DNA of 64,000 nt from Archangium gephyra (GCF_001027285.1 NZ_CP011509.1:4596501-4660500), one strand, 5' to 3'; counted from the stretch's first letter, positions 8,432 through 17,823 are shown. Translations and numbers: made by a program. Notes: generated from the letters alone by a model not told the origin.

Positions 8432-8827
8432 ATGGCAGACATTCCCAAATTTGATTTGGATGAAGCGCTCTATTTCCTGAACCCCTTTATCGAGAATCAT
8501 GCGGAAGGCTCGAAGGAGAGGAGGTTGTTCGGGCTTGCTCAGATTGCGTTGCTCTTCATTCGTGACCGCGTGAAGGGGGATGAGTTCGAAAAGTTTTATA
8601 AATCATGTTTTGACACCTCTTTCACGGTCGAGGTTGCTCATGAGTTCGCGACACGCGAAGAGGCGGACCAATGGCTTGCCAGCGGAAAGCCTGTGCATAC
8701 CGAGCGCGTGAAGATCGCTGGCAAGGGCTTCATGGTGGTCGAGGTGTCAGGGAAGCTCTACTTCATGATCGCCCCTCTCCCGGAGGAGTTGGAGACGGAC
8801 GAATGGAAGGATGATTCCGAGGAGTAG
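8432..8827 (+). CDS. Small acidic immunity-like protein
   Basis: 131 residues, starting MADIPKFDLDEALYFLNPF. It is acidic and soluble, without a signal peptide. The N-terminal half is helical. The C-terminal half carries EVAHEFATREEADQWL followed by VKIAGKGFMVVEVSGKLYF, a module I recognise from small uncharacterised myxobacterial proteins that accompany toxin-like genes. The local sequence is distinctly AT-richer than the surroundings (for example around 8440-8600). It lies 24 bp behind the toxin-like lipoprotein, which suggests co-transcription and an immunity role; this is inference from context. It ends 29 bp before the convergent 3' end of the TonB receptor gene. Confidence 0.5.
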   Translation: MADIPKFDLDEALYFLNPFIENHAEGSKERRLFGLAQIALLFIRDRVKGDEFEKFYKSCFDTSFTVEVAHEFATREEADQWLASGKPVHTERVKIAGKGFMVVEVSGKLYFMIAPLPEELETDEWKDDSEE

Positions 8828-8856
8828 GCGCCGAGGGGGCTCGGCTGACCTCGGGC

Positions 8857-10881
8857 TCAATACTCCCACTGGACTCCGCCCAGCACGCCGCGCGGGGGCC
8901 GCGGGTTGAACTGCTGGTCGCCCGCGTTGAGCAGGTTGTAGCCGTTGACGAAGACGTCGAACCCGCCCCGCAGCTTGTAGGTGACCTGCGCCTCGAGGTC
9001 GAAATACGCGGGTGCCCATACCTCGCGCTCGTCGAGGCCGATCACGTTGGCCATGCCGCCGTCCGTGCCCAGGTAGTACGGCCGTCCGCTCACCCATGAG
9101 CCCCGGACGTTCGCCTCCAGGTTCCATGGCCGGTACTTCGTGGCCAGCTGCGCGTTGACCCGGTGCCGCGAGCGGGCCTCCAGCGGGCGGTTGCGCGTCT
9201 GATCCCTCGCATCCAGCAGCATGTACGCCAGATCCAGGTACGTGGACCGGATGGGCAGCTTGAAGCGTCCGTTGACCTCGAAGCCCTGCGTGTACGCCCT
9301 GGCCACGTTCTCGTAGCTGAAGGTCACCGGGTTGTCCGGGTCCGGTGTCCCTCCGGCGGTGATGTTGATGAGGTTGGTGAGCCGGGTGTGGAAGGCGCTC
9401 GCGGAGAGCACCCACCCGTCGATGGGGGGGCGCCAGTCCACGCCCGCGTTCACCGCCGCGGAGCGCTCGGCCGTGAGGCTCCGGTTGCCCGAGACGATGT
9501 AGCCGATGCCCTGGTTGGTGAAGCGCAGGTACAGCTCCTGGAAGGACGGCGGGCGGAACCCCAGTCCCACCGAGGCACGCACCGTCAGCGCGGGGGTCGG
9601 ATCCAGCTTGAGCGCCAGCCGCGGCGAGGGAGCTCCGCCGAACTGCGAGTCCAGATCGAAGCGGAAGCCCGGCGCCACCTTCAGCTTCGGCCCGGAGCCG
9701 TCCGAGGACAGCGCCACGTCCCACTCGTCCTGGAGGAACGCGCCGCCCCGGATGCGGGCCACCGGGCTCTCCTCGAGCCGCGCCGAGGTGAGCCGTTCGC
9801 CGAGCACCTCGACGCCTCCGGTGAGCGCATGGTCGCCGAGCCGGTGGTCCGCCTGGACGACGCCCTCGTAGAGCCGGTTGACGTTCTGCGAGTAGTCATC
9901 GAGCGCCCGCGAGCCGCGCTGGTCCTGCAGCAGCTGATCGCGGAACAGGCCGAAGTGCCCCCGGACGAGCAGGGAGGTGTCGCTGGCGAGCCGGTTCCTG
10001 CCGCCGAGCGACACATCGAACTGCTCCTGCCGCTGCCGCCGGTCCAGCACGGCCCCCGAGGGGTTGAGGTCGACGGCGTTCTCGTCGCGAAAGGTGTACT
10101 GGCTGCGCAGCCACAGGCGCGATCGGTCATCCGGCGCGTAGGCGAGGGCCACGTCGCCGTCGATCCGGCGGATGCCCGAGCCGCTCGTCGCCGCGTCCGC
10201 CGGTACCCAGTCGTAGGGGTTGCGCGTGCGGTAGCCGCCGCCCACGCGCACCTCGAAGGGGCCCTGCTTCGTACCCGCGTTCGCGCGGACATCGCCCTCC
10301 AGCAGCGTGCCCAACGAGCCCCGGACTCCCAGCTCCAGCGGGCGCTGCACGTGCCGCGAGATGAGGTTCACCACGCCGCCAATCGCATCCGCTCCGTAGA
10401 GGGCAGCAGCCGGTCCCTTGACGATCTCCACGCGCTCCACGTCGCGCAGGCTGAAGCGTCCGAGGTCCAGCGTGGTGCCCACCCGGCCGCTCACGCGCTC
10501 GCCGTCCACGAGCACGAGCACGTACTCGGGATCCAGGCCCTGCAGGCGCAGGCCCGTGCCCCGGAAGGTGTGCACGAGCTCCACGCCCGGGTGCTGTTGC
10601 AGCAACTGGCCCAGGTCCCGCGCCCCCACCGCTTCGATCTGCTTGCGGGTGATGACCTCGGTGGCCACCACGACGTCCTCGAGCTTGCGCTCGGAGCGCG
10701 AGGCCGTGATGACCGTCTGCTTGCGCCGGTCCGCCTCCTCGGGCTCGGGTGGTGCCGGGGGCGGGGAAGCAGGGGACTCGGAGACGACGGGCGTGGCGTC
10801 GGGGTTGGCGGCGCCCACGCCGGGCTGCTGGGGGTCGAGCGTCTGGCCCACCACGAGGGCGGCCACCAGGGGGAGGATCAC
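8857..10881 (-). CDS. TonB-dependent outer-membrane receptor (BtuB/CirA/HmuR type)
   Basis: About 674 residues if GTG 10881 is the start; this gives the hydrophobic N-terminus ILPLVAALVVGQ and a Pro-rich linker, but no good ribosome site is seen, so the start is uncertain. The plug domain is clear (VITASRSERKLEDVVVATEV, then VELVHTFRGTGLRLQGLD, LVLVDGERVSGRVG and RVEIVKGPAAALYGADAIGG). A long beta-barrel follows, ending in an aromatic-rich C-terminus (GVQWEY) with the usual final aromatic residue. Such receptors import siderophores, haem or cobalamin with TonB-ExbBD energy. Together with the HmuY-family lipoprotein gene, a haem/iron role is plausible. The ligand cannot be read from sequence. 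Confidence 0.85.
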   Translation of the reverse strand: MILPLVAALVVGQTLDPQQPGVGAANPDATPVVSESPASPPPAPPEPEEADRRKQTVITASRSERKLEDVVVATEVITRKQIEAVGARDLGQLLQQHPGVELVHTFRGTGLRLQGLDPEYVLVLVDGERVSGRVGTTLDLGRFSLRDVERVEIVKGPAAALYGADAIGGVVNLISRHVQRPLELGVRGSLGTLLEGDVRANAGTKQGPFEVRVGGGYRTRNPYDWVPADAATSGSGIRRIDGDVALAYAPDDRSRLWLRSQYTFRDENAVDLNPSGAVLDRRQRQEQFDVSLGGRNRLASDTSLLVRGHFGLFRDQLLQDQRGSRALDDYSQNVNRLYEGVVQADHRLGDHALTGGVEVLGERLTSARLEESPVARIRGGAFLQDEWDVALSSDGSGPKLKVAPGFRFDLDSQFGGAPSPRLALKLDPTPALTVRASVGLGFRPPSFQELYLRFTNQGIGYIVSGNRSLTAERSAAVNAGVDWRPPIDGWVLSASAFHTRLTNLINITAGGTPDPDNPVTFSYENVARAYTQGFEVNGRFKLPIRSTYLDLAYMLLDARDQTRNRPLEARSRHRVNAQLATKYRPWNLEANVRGSWVSGRPYYLGTDGGMANVIGLDEREVWAPAYFDLEAQVTYKLRGGFDVFVNGYNLLNAGDQQFNPRPPRGVLGGVQWEY

Positions 10882-10985
10882 GGGGTGACTCTCGGCCGGA
10901 TGCCCCCGGCCGTCAATGGGCGCACACCGGGTGAGCGGGCTCTCGAAACGCGAGAGGGCCCCGGGGCTCAACCCGGGACCCTCGA

Positions 10986-11021
10986 TACCCTCACCCCGTC
11001 CCTCTCCCGAGGGGAGAGGGG
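10986..11021. repeat. Palindromic repeat, copy A
   Basis: TACCCTCACCCCGT is followed by a perfect 9-bp inverted repeat, CCCTCTCCC-GAG-GGGAGAGGG (11000-11020). It begins 5 bp after the clpB stop and lies upstream of the TonB receptor gene. It matches copy D near 60.6 kb over about 37 bases and copies B and C in the palindrome and the CCCTCACCCC part. Confidence 0.8.
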
Positions 11022-11025
11022 TGGG

Positions 11026-13629
11026 TTACGCGGCCTTCGCCTGGCCCTTGCCGAACGTCAGCCCGTCCTTGCCCGCGTCCACCATGATGTGGTCCCCGGG
11101 CAGGAACTCGCCCCCGAGCACCTTCAGCGCCAGCGGATCCATCAGGTACTTCTGGATGGCCCGCTTCAGCGGCCGCGCGCCGTACGTCGGATCGTAGCCG
11201 CGCTCCGACAGCACGTCCTGCGCCTTCTCCGTCAGCTCCAGCGTCAGCCGCTTGTCGGTCAGCAGCTTCTGCAGCCGCGCCACCTGCAGCTCGACGATCC
11301 GCCGGATGTCCTTCTTGCGCAGCGGCTCGAAGATGATGACCTCGTCCACGCGGTTGAGGAACTCCGGCCGGAACTGCTGGCGCAGAATGCCCATCACGTC
11401 GTCGCGCGTCGCCTCGTCCAGCTCCTCCTTGCCCGCCATCCCCTCCTGCAGGGCCTGCGAGCCGATGTTGCTCGTCATGATCAGCACCGTGTTCTTGAAG
11501 TCCACGGTCCTGCCCTGGCTGTCCGTCAGCCGGCCCTCGTCCAGGATCTGGAGCAGCATGTTGAAGACGTCCGGGTGGGCCTTCTCGATCTCATCGAACA
11601 GGACCACCGTGTACGGCCGGCGCCGCACCGCCTCGGTGAGCTGGCCGCCCTCCTCGTAGCCGACGTACCCCGGAGGCGCGCCCACCAGCCGGGCCACGGA
11701 GTGCTTCTCCATGTACTCGGACATGTCGATGCGCACCATCGCGCTGTCGTCGTCGAAGAGGAACTCCGCCAGGGCCTTGGCCGTCTCCGTCTTCCCCACG
11801 CCCGTGGGGCCCAGGAAGATGAACGAGCCGATGGGCCGGTTCGGGTCCTGCAACCCGGAGCGCGCCCGGCGCACCGCGTTGCTCACCGCCTCGATGGCGC
11901 TGCGCTGCCCGATGACCCGATTGGCCAGCCGGTCCTCCATGTGCACCAGCTTCTGGACCTCGCCCTCCATCAGCTTGGAGACGGGGATGCCCGTCCACTT
12001 GCCCACCACGGCGGCGATGTCTTCCGCGTCCACCTCCTCCTTGAGGAACTTGTGGCTCTTCTGCAGCTCGGCCAGCTTCGCGTTCTGCTGGGCGATCTCC
12101 TTCTCCAGCCCGGGCACGACGCCGTACTTGATCTCCGCCGCCTTGTTGAAGTCGCCCTGCCGCTCGGCCGCCGCCTGATCGTTCTTCGCCTTCTCGAGCT
12201 TCTCCTTCTGCTCGCGGATGCCGGCAATGGCCTTCTTCTCCGAGTCCCAGTGCGCCTTCAGCCCGGTGAAGCGCTCGTTGAGCTCGGCCAGCTCCTTCTC
12301 GATCTTCCCCAGCCGCTCCACCGAGTGCGGATCCGTCTCCTTGCGCAGGCCCTCGCGCTCGATCTCCAGCTGGTTCATCTTCCGCCGGATGTCGTCGATC
12401 TCCGTGGGCATCGAGTCGATCTCGATGCGCAGGCGGCTGCAGGCCTCGTCCACGAGATCGATCGCCTTGTCCGGCAGGAAGCGGTCGGAGATGTAGCGGT
12501 TGGACAGGTTGGCCGCGGACACCAGCGCCGAGTCCTGGATGCGCACGCCGTGGTGCACCTCGTAGCGCTCCTTGAGGCCGCGCAGGATGCTGATGGTGTC
12601 GTGCACGCTCGGCTCGCCCACCATCACCGGCTGGAAGCGCCGCTCCAGGGCCGCGTCCTTCTCGATGTGCTTGCGGTACTCGTCCAGCGTGGTCGCGCCG
12701 ATGCAGTGCAGCTCACCGCGCGCCAGCGCCGGCTTGAGCATGTTGCCCGCGTCCATCGAGCCCTCGGCCTTGCCCGCGCCCACCAGGGTGTGCAGCTCGT
12801 CGATGAAGAGGACGATCTCCCCCGCCGCGTCCGCCACCTCCTTGAGGACGGCCTTGAGGCGCTCCTCGAACTCGCCGCGGAACTTGGCACCGGCCACCAT
12901 CGCGCCCAGGTCCAACGTCACCAGCCGCTTGTTCTTCAGGCCCTCGGGCACGTCGCCGTCGATGATCCGCCGCGCCAGGCCCTCGACGATGGCCGTCTTG
13001 CCCACGCCCGGCTCACCGATGAGCACCGGGTTGTTCTTCGTGCGCCGGCTGAGCACCTGGATGCAGCGGCGGATCTCCTCGTCCCGGCCGATGACGGGAT
13101 CCAGCTTCCCGGCGCGCGCCGCGTCCGTCAGATCGCGCCCGTACTTCTCCAGCGCCTGGTAGGTGGACTCCGCGTCCTGGCTCGTCACCCGGCTGGAGCC
13201 ACGCACTTCCTTCAGGCTGGACAGGACGCGATCGCGCGTCACGCCCGAGGACTTCATCACCTCGCCCACGGCGCCCTTGTCCTGCGCGAGCGCCAGCAGC
13301 AGGTGCTCGCTGGCGACGAAGTCGTCCTTGAGCGACTTGGCCTCGTCCTCGGCCTTGTCGAAGGTCTTGAGCAGCCGTTGGCTGAGCGTCGCGCCCTCGC
13401 CGCCCTGCATGCGCGGCAGCTTCTGGAGCGCCTCGCCCAACCGGCCGGCGAACAGCTTCACGTCCACGCCAATCTTGCGCAGCAGGGGCTCGACGAGGCC
13501 CTCCTTCTGCCCGAGCAACGCGGTCGCGAGATGCTCCGGCTCGTAGTTCGGGTTGTCAGCCCGGCGCGCCAGAGACTGCCCTTCCTGGATGGCCTCCTGG
13601 GCCTTGACTGTGTACTTGTCGAGTCTCAT
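11026..13629 (-). CDS. clpB: ATP-dependent disaggregase ClpB
   Basis: 867 residues from ATG 13629 ([14 protein letters not shown]), the usual ClpB length. Order: N-terminal Clp repeats ([10 protein letters not shown]), NBD1 with GEPGVGKTA, a long coiled-coil middle domain (about 410-530) that separates ClpB from ClpA/ClpC, and NBD2 with GPTGVGKTE and the [24 protein letters not shown] region. The family extracts and refolds aggregated proteins together with DnaK. A longer frame upstream of 13629 lacks family similarity and was not used. It is monocistronic, with a palindromic repeat directly after its stop. A heat-shock promoter was looked for but not convincingly seen. Confidence 0.97.
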   Translation of the reverse strand: MRLDKYTVKAQEAIQEGQSLARRADNPNYEPEHLATALLGQKEGLVEPLLRKIGVDVKLFAGRLGEALQKLPRMQGGEGATLSQRLLKTFDKAEDEAKSLKDDFVASEHLLLALAQDKGAVGEVMKSSGVTRDRVLSSLKEVRGSSRVTSQDAESTYQALEKYGRDLTDAARAGKLDPVIGRDEEIRRCIQVLSRRTKNNPVLIGEPGVGKTAIVEGLARRIIDGDVPEGLKNKRLVTLDLGAMVAGAKFRGEFEERLKAVLKEVADAAGEIVLFIDELHTLVGAGKAEGSMDAGNMLKPALARGELHCIGATTLDEYRKHIEKDAALERRFQPVMVGEPSVHDTISILRGLKERYEVHHGVRIQDSALVSAANLSNRYISDRFLPDKAIDLVDEACSRLRIEIDSMPTEIDDIRRKMNQLEIEREGLRKETDPHSVERLGKIEKELAELNERFTGLKAHWDSEKKAIAGIREQKEKLEKAKNDQAAAERQGDFNKAAEIKYGVVPGLEKEIAQQNAKLAELQKSHKFLKEEVDAEDIAAVVGKWTGIPVSKLMEGEVQKLVHMEDRLANRVIGQRSAIEAVSNAVRRARSGLQDPNRPIGSFIFLGPTGVGKTETAKALAEFLFDDDSAMVRIDMSEYMEKHSVARLVGAPPGYVGYEEGGQLTEAVRRRPYTVVLFDEIEKAHPDVFNMLLQILDEGRLTDSQGRTVDFKNTVLIMTSNIGSQALQEGMAGKEELDEATRDDVMGILRQQFRPEFLNRVDEVIIFEPLRKKDIRRIVELQVARLQKLLTDKRLTLELTEKAQDVLSERGYDPTYGARPLKRAIQKYLMDPLALKVLGGEFLPGDHIMVDAGKDGLTFGKGQAKAA

Positions 13630-13696
13630 GACCCCAACGTAAGAGCAGGGGGAGCCTTGGCAAGGACACGCGGGACGCTCACATTTCACTTGTCGC

Positions 13697-14365
13697 GTGA
13701 GCCTGGATGCTTGGAGCCTCTACGAACTTCCAGGCTCTCCGGGAGTTGCCTTTCTCCTACAAGCCCGGGTATATGCGCGCCCACTTGGGGGGCATCCTCT
13801 GGAAGCGCACGGCGGTTATCTCATCCGAACTGAATCCCTGGGCGGCCTGAAGCTCCTCGAGCTGGCCCGGCGGGCGCTCGTCGAGGACGGCGCTCCGGCG
13901 GACACGCAGCTGACGGTGTCCGTCTACCGCCGGCGCAAGGTCGTCCGGTTGGCGCTCGACGGCCCCCACACCGCGGGACGCCGGGGCTCGCACTGGTACA
14001 GCGAGCACCAGGCGCTCGCCCGGTTGCTGTCCAAGGAAGCGGGCCTCACCGTCCATTCCTACGTCTACGACCCGCAGGAGTACGAGGAGGTCATGGCCTT
14101 TGGTGGAGGCCAGAACGTGGGCGGGGAGCGGCTGCTCTATGACGAGGTGGAACTGCCCGAGTGCCTGGACGGGGAGTTCGACGACGCGGCCTTCGCGCGG
14201 ATGCAGGAGCGCTGGCCGCTGGGCCATCTGGCATGGGTGTACGGGGTGGAGCGGGATCTGCTGCTGCAACTGCACCGCATGCAGGGGACGCGGCTGGGAC
14301 TCACCGGCTCGGAGCCGGAGTCGGAGCGGCCGTTGGAGCACCTGCTGAGGGGAATCGCGGCTTAG
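13697..14365 (+). CDS. Conserved hypothetical protein
   Basis: 222 residues from GTG 13697, divergent from clpB with only 67 bp between starts. No signal peptide or membrane segment is present. The sequence is a soluble mixed alpha/beta protein ([59 protein letters not shown] is its acidic centre). No known family is recognised. The last four bases overlap the convergent stop of the four-helix membrane protein gene. The start is uncertain because no clear ribosome site is visible. Confidence 0.6.
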   Translation: MSLDAWSLYELPGSPGVAFLLQARVYARPLGGHPLEAHGGYLIRTESLGGLKLLELARRALVEDGAPADTQLTVSVYRRRKVVRLALDGPHTAGRRGSHWYSEHQALARLLSKEAGLTVHSYVYDPQEYEEVMAFGGGQNVGGERLLYDEVELPECLDGEFDDAAFARMQERWPLGHLAWVYGVERDLLLQLHRMQGTRLGLTGSEPESERPLEHLLRGIAA

Positions 14366-15021
14366 TCTTCTTCTTCCACGGCCAGCTCGCCATCCTGGGC
14401 GCTGATGGCCTCGCGGACGCTGTCGGAGCGGAAGTACTGGCCGAGCAGGGCGAAGGTGCCGGCGATGAGGGCCGTCATGCCCATGGTGAAGGCCGAGGCG
14501 ATGCCCGGCAGCAGGGCCTTGAGCTGGGCGGCGGCCTGGGGATTCTGGAAGGCGGGCAGGGTGCTGAGGTGATCGGCCATGACGGGGCCGATGCGCCGGG
14601 CCACCACGGCCCATTGCGCGCCGTCGATGGTGCGCAGCAGGGCGGCGAGGATGATGGAGGTGGAGAGCACCCGGCGCATCCGCTCCAGGGGCAGCCCTCC
14701 AGGCCGCAGCAGCCGGCCGGCGGCCACGAAGGCGAAGGAGCACGCCACCGAGAGCGCTCCCAGCACCAGCGAGCGCGCCTCGCTCATGGGCTCGAGTGCG
14801 GCGATCTGCGCCTCGGAGATGTGCGCGGCGATGAGGACGTCCGGGTCCTTGGAGAAGCGCGCCAGGTTGCTGACCTCGTCGCGCAGCTCCCCCAGGTGGC
14901 CCAGTTCCAGGGTCTCCCGGAGGGCCGAGAAGCCCGTGAGGGCGGCGAGCACGAGGCACACCGCCGCCGCGAAGCGGATGCGCCGCGGCAGCAGCGGGGT
15001 GGGGGAGCCAGGAGACGTCAC
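14362..15021 (-). CDS. Polytopic membrane protein, unknown function
   Basis: 219 residues with about four transmembrane segments: FAAAVCLVLAALTGFSAL, SLVLGALSVACSFAFVAAG, LSTSIILAALL and FTMGMTALIAGTFALLG. A soluble helical loop lies between the first and second. The C-terminal tail is acidic (ELAVEEED). No family is recognised. Its start overlaps the stop of the DUF1844 gene by four bases, so the two genes, plus the small acidic protein gene before them, look like one translationally coupled operon. Confidence 0.7.
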   Translation of the reverse strand: MTSPGSPTPLLPRRIRFAAAVCLVLAALTGFSALRETLELGHLGELRDEVSNLARFSKDPDVLIAAHISEAQIAALEPMSEARSLVLGALSVACSFAFVAAGRLLRPGGLPLERMRRVLSTSIILAALLRTIDGAQWAVVARRIGPVMADHLSTLPAFQNPQAAAQLKALLPGIASAFTMGMTALIAGTFALLGQYFRSDSVREAISAQDGELAVEEED

Positions 15022-15317
15022 CGCTTGTTCGCCTCCACGAAGCGCAGGCGCAGATCAGCGAGGAGGTTGTCGAAGAGCTGCTTCTCCTCGGCGGTGAGAT
15101 TGCCGCGCGTCTTCTCGTGCAGCATGGCCAGCAGCTCGATGCTCTGACGGGCGAGCACCAGGTCCTTGCCGGCCTGGCCCGTCTCCGGGTTGGGTGCCTC
15201 TCCCAGGTGGATGAGGGCACTGGACGCCAGCCCGATGAGGAAGGTGCTGAAGGTGATGGCCGCCTCGGGCACCTCACCCCGCATCACGAAGGTCTCTCCG
15301 CGCTTCTCCTCGCTCAT
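15018..15317 (-). CDS. DUF1844 family protein
   Basis: 99 residues. The central part ITFSTFLIGLASSALIHLGEAPNPETG followed by LARQSIELLAMLHEKTRGNLTAEE is the signature of the DUF1844 family, small proteins common in Deltaproteobacteria and other phyla with no assigned function. One hydrophobic segment is present. It overlaps the downstream membrane protein gene by four bases and follows the acidic protein gene by four bases, which indicates a three-gene operon. Confidence 0.8.
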   Translation of the reverse strand: MSEEKRGETFVMRGEVPEAAITFSTFLIGLASSALIHLGEAPNPETGQAGKDLVLARQSIELLAMLHEKTRGNLTAEEKQLFDNLLADLRLRFVEANKR

Positions 15318-15321
15318 GGCA

Positions 15322-15555
15322 TCACTCGTCCGACTCGGAGTCCTCGTCGCCCTCGTCCTCGTCGTCCTCGAAGTCGTCGTCCTCGTCGTTCTCCAACTCG
15401 TCGTGCATCACCGTCTCGACGGGGACGCTCTTCTCGGAGACATCCGGGAGGGTCTCGATGTGGCGCTGGTACGCCTTCTCGTCCACGGCGCCGGAGCGCA
15501 GGTAACGCTCGGCCGTACGCTTGTCGAGCTGCTTGGGGTCTGTCGGGTTGGCCAT
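15322..15555 (-). CDS. Small protein with strongly acidic C-terminal tail
   Basis: 77 residues from ATG 15555, preceded by GAGGAGT at ideal spacing; upstream in-frame starts are not needed. The N-terminal half (MANPTDPKQLDKRTAERYLR) is a short helical domain that continues into a conserved-looking YQRHIETLPDVSEKS segment. The last 25 or so residues are nearly all Asp and Glu. No family with a known function is recognised. It heads the operon with the DUF1844 and membrane protein genes. The acidic tail might bind a basic partner or mimic nucleic acid, but nothing in the sequence proves it. Confidence 0.7.
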   Translation of the reverse strand: MANPTDPKQLDKRTAERYLRSGAVDEKAYQRHIETLPDVSEKSVPVETVMHDELENDEDDDFEDDEDEGDEDSESDE

Positions 15556-15650
15556 GGTCAACTCCTCGGAATCTCTTGGAAAAGGGCGCGCCACCTTATA
15601 GCAGGGCTACCCTCTGTCAACGCTGCTGAACCCCCACCCATCCGGAGCCG

Positions 15651-16328
15651 ATGAACGCCCCCGCCCGTCCGTCCCTTCCCCGAGGCCTGTATGTCCTCTG
15701 TGATGACACCGTGCGCCCCGAGTTGCCCTTGAGGGAGAAGGCGGCCGGTCTGCTCGCCGGAGGGGCGAGGGTGGTGCAGCTGAGGATGAAGCGGACGCCC
15801 CTGCGAGAGGCGCTGGCGGCGGCGCGGGAGGTGGTGGCGGCCTGCCGGCGCGCGGGAGCGGTGTGCCTGGTGAACGACCGGGTGGACCTGGCGTTGCTGT
15901 CGGGCGCGCACGGGGTGCATGTGGGTGACGAGGATCTGCCGGCGGAGGAGGCGAGGGCGCTGCTGGGCCCGGAGGCCCTGGTGGGGGTGACGGTGCGGGG
16001 CCTGGAGGACGCGAAGGCGGCCCGGGCGGCGGGGGCGGACTACGTGGGCCTGGGCCCGGTTTTCGGCACCACGACCAAGCAGGTGAACGCGCCGGTGCTG
16101 GGGCTGGGGGGCTTCGCCGCCGTGGTGCGCACCAGTCCCCTGCCGGTGGTGGGGATTGGTGGGGTGAAGCTGGAGAACATCGCCGAGCTGGCCGCCACGG
16201 GGGCACACGGTGGCGCGGTGGCCTCGGATGTCCTGCTCGCCGAGGACCTCGCCGAGCGTGTCCGGCGCCTGTCCGCTGCTTTTGACAGGGGCGCCCAGGG
16301 GGCTAGCCTCGTGGGCGGAGACGTATGA
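15651..16328 (+). CDS. thiE: Thiamine-phosphate synthase ThiE
   Basis: 225 residues, a TIM-barrel protein of usual length. Landmarks: GARVVQLRMKR (pyrophosphate and Mg site region), CLVNDRVDLALLSGAHGVHVGDEDLP, DYVGLGPVFGTTTK and PVVGIGGVKLENI. It joins HMP-pyrophosphate and thiazole phosphate to give thiamine monophosphate in the cytoplasm. The ATGA overlap with the next gene and GTGA overlap after that show a translationally coupled thiE/C26 amidotransferase/thiD operon. The 56 bp before the start hold no recognisable TPP riboswitch. The region is highly GC-rich like other housekeeping genes here. Confidence 0.92.
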   Translation: MNAPARPSLPRGLYVLCDDTVRPELPLREKAAGLLAGGARVVQLRMKRTPLREALAAAREVVAACRRAGAVCLVNDRVDLALLSGAHGVHVGDEDLPAEEARALLGPEALVGVTVRGLEDAKAARAAGADYVGLGPVFGTTTKQVNAPVLGLGGFAAVVRTSPLPVVGIGGVKLENIAELAATGAHGGAVASDVLLAEDLAERVRRLSAAFDRGAQGASLVGGDV

Positions 16329-17086
16329 AACCTCATGGCCATGGCCAGGCTCCCCGCCGGCCCAACATCGGCATCACCCCGGACTTCAGCGCCAACCGGC
16401 CGGACTCGCCGTTCCCGTACTACGAGTTGAAGGTGCCCTACGCGGACGCGGTGCTGCGCGCGGGGGGCCTGCCCTTCGTGCTGCCGTACTCGGACGAGCT
16501 GGCGTGCGTGGACGCGTACCTGGATCGCATCTCCGGGCTGCTCGTCACGGGCGGGGCCTTCGACATTCCGCCCGAGGCCTATGGCGAGACGGCGCGCGAG
16601 GGCATGGGGCCGCTGAAGCTGTCGCGCACGGCCTTCGAGACGGCGCTGATGCGTGGGGCGCTCAAGCGCAACATGCCGGTGCTGGGCATCTGCGGGGGCA
16701 TGCAGCTGCTCAACGTGGTGCTGGGCGGCACGCTGCACCAGGACATCGGCCGCGAGGTGAAGGGCGCGCACGAACACGAGCAGAAGCACGACCGGACGCA
16801 CCCGCAGCACCCGGTGGACGTGAAGGATGGGACGCTGCTGGCGGAGGCGCTCGGCAAGGGCCAGCTGATGGTGAACTCCACGCACCACCAGGCGGCGCAG
16901 CGGATGGGCGCGCAGGTGGTGGTGAGCGCGGTGTCGCCGGACGGGGTGGTGGAGGCCATCGAGTCCACCCAGTACGGCTTCGCGCTGGGCGTGCAGTGGC
17001 ACCCGGAGCTGATGCTCAACACGGTGCCGGTGCACGTGGGCGTATACCGGCTGTTCATCCAGAAGGCGCGAGAGCACCGGCGGTGA
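16325..17086 (+). CDS. Class I glutamine-amidotransferase-like hydrolase (peptidase C26, PuuD-like)
   Basis: 253 residues. The catalytic triad is visible: nucleophile Cys123 in GICGGMQLLN, then His and Glu in GVQWHPE. YYELKVPYADAVLRAGGLP and LLVTGGAFDIPPEAYG are typical of the gamma-glutamyl-gamma-aminobutyrate hydrolase family. Characterised members cleave gamma-glutamyl amides, for example in putrescine breakdown. Its place between thiE and thiD, with four-base overlaps on both sides, is unusual and might mean a thiamine-linked amide substrate. That is a guess, so no symbol is given. Confidence 0.85.
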   Translation: MKPHGHGQAPRRPNIGITPDFSANRPDSPFPYYELKVPYADAVLRAGGLPFVLPYSDELACVDAYLDRISGLLVTGGAFDIPPEAYGETAREGMGPLKLSRTAFETALMRGALKRNMPVLGICGGMQLLNVVLGGTLHQDIGREVKGAHEHEQKHDRTHPQHPVDVKDGTLLAEALGKGQLMVNSTHHQAAQRMGAQVVVSAVSPDGVVEAIESTQYGFALGVQWHPELMLNTVPVHVGVYRLFIQKAREHRR

Positions 17087-17823
17087 GCGGAGCACCGCGC
17101 GTGCTGCTGTGCGCGGGCCATGAGCCCACGGGCCGCGCGGGACTGCTGGCGGATGTGGCCGCGGTGCGGGCGCTCGGTGGCGCCCCGGTGGCCGTGCCCT
17201 CGGCGCAGACGGCGCAGGGCCGGGGAACCTTCCTGTACCAGCCCACGCCTGCGCGCGTGCTGGGCGCCCAGGTGAAGGCGGCGCTCGAGCTGGGGCCGCT
17301 GCACGCGGTGAAGCTGGGACAGGTGCCCGGGCCGGCGCTGCTGGCCGCGCTGCGCGAGGCGCTCGAGGGCGTGGACGCGTGGTGGGTGGTGGACCCGGTG
17401 GTGCGGACCTCCCGGGGCGAGCCGCTCTCGAAGCTGACGCGGCGGCACTACCTGGGCCTGGCGGGGCCGAAGGTGGTGCTCACCCCGAACCTGGACGAGG
17501 CGGCGTGGCTGCTCGGCGGGGGCGAGGTGCGCTCGGTGGAGGAGGCGCGCGAGGCGGGGGGGGCGCTGGTGGCCCACGGCTTCGGCGCGGTGCTGGTGAA
17601 GGGCGGACACCGGCAGACGGGGGCGGTGGACGTGCTGTGCCTGCCGGACCGGGACGTGGTGCTGGAAGGGGAGCGGCTGGAGCGCGCTCCCGAGCGCCGG
17701 GGAACGGGATGCCGGCTGGCCTCGGCCCTGGCGGTGGAGCTGGGACGAAGCAGGACGCCCACGGCCGCGGCGCGCCGGGCGAAGTCCTACGTGACGCGCT
17801 ACCTGCGCACCGGCCGGGACTGA
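17083..17823 (+). CDS. thiD: Hydroxymethylpyrimidine/phosphomethylpyrimidine kinase (ThiD-like)
   Basis: 246 residues from GTG 17083, which overlaps the TGA of the preceding gene. It has a ribokinase fold: LCAGHEPTGRAGLLADVAAV near the N-terminus, VVDPVVRTSRGEPL, VVLTPNLDEAAWLLG, LVKGGHRQTGAVDVL, and RGTGCRLASALAVEL holding the anion-hole GTGC with the variant next residue. It phosphorylates HMP to HMP-P and HMP-PP, supplying the ThiE substrate from the same operon. The first motif is less canonical than the usual AGSDPSGGAG, so substrate preference is not certain. A longer in-frame reading upstream was rejected because it overlaps the two other genes. Confidence 0.82.
   Translation: MSGAPRVLLCAGHEPTGRAGLLADVAAVRALGGAPVAVPSAQTAQGRGTFLYQPTPARVLGAQVKAALELGPLHAVKLGQVPGPALLAALREALEGVDAWWVVDPVVRTSRGEPLSKLTRRHYLGLAGPKVVLTPNLDEAAWLLGGGEVRSVEEAREAGGALVAHGFGAVLVKGGHRQTGAVDVLCLPDRDVVLEGERLERAPERRGTGCRLASALAVELGRSRTPTAAARRAKSYVTRYLRTGRD

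Noticed and set aside
13630-13696. A TTGCCA-16 nt-TACGTT promoter for clpB
   Set aside because: The -10 match is weak and would place the transcript start almost on the ATG, so it is not reported as a feature.
9163-13833. A 1556-codon plus-strand open frame opposite the TonB receptor and clpB genes
   Set aside because: Same cause. It is the antisense of two clear genes and has no recognisable domain.
15595-15650. Possible TPP riboswitch before thiE
   Set aside because: The short leader has no CTGAGA-type conserved core and is too short for the element.
16210-17823. A 537-residue reading of thiD extending through the C26 hydrolase gene
   Set aside because: The added N-terminal part overlaps thiE and the hydrolase in another frame and is Gly/Ala/Arg-rich noise; GTG 17083 fits the ThiD fold and the coupled start/stop.
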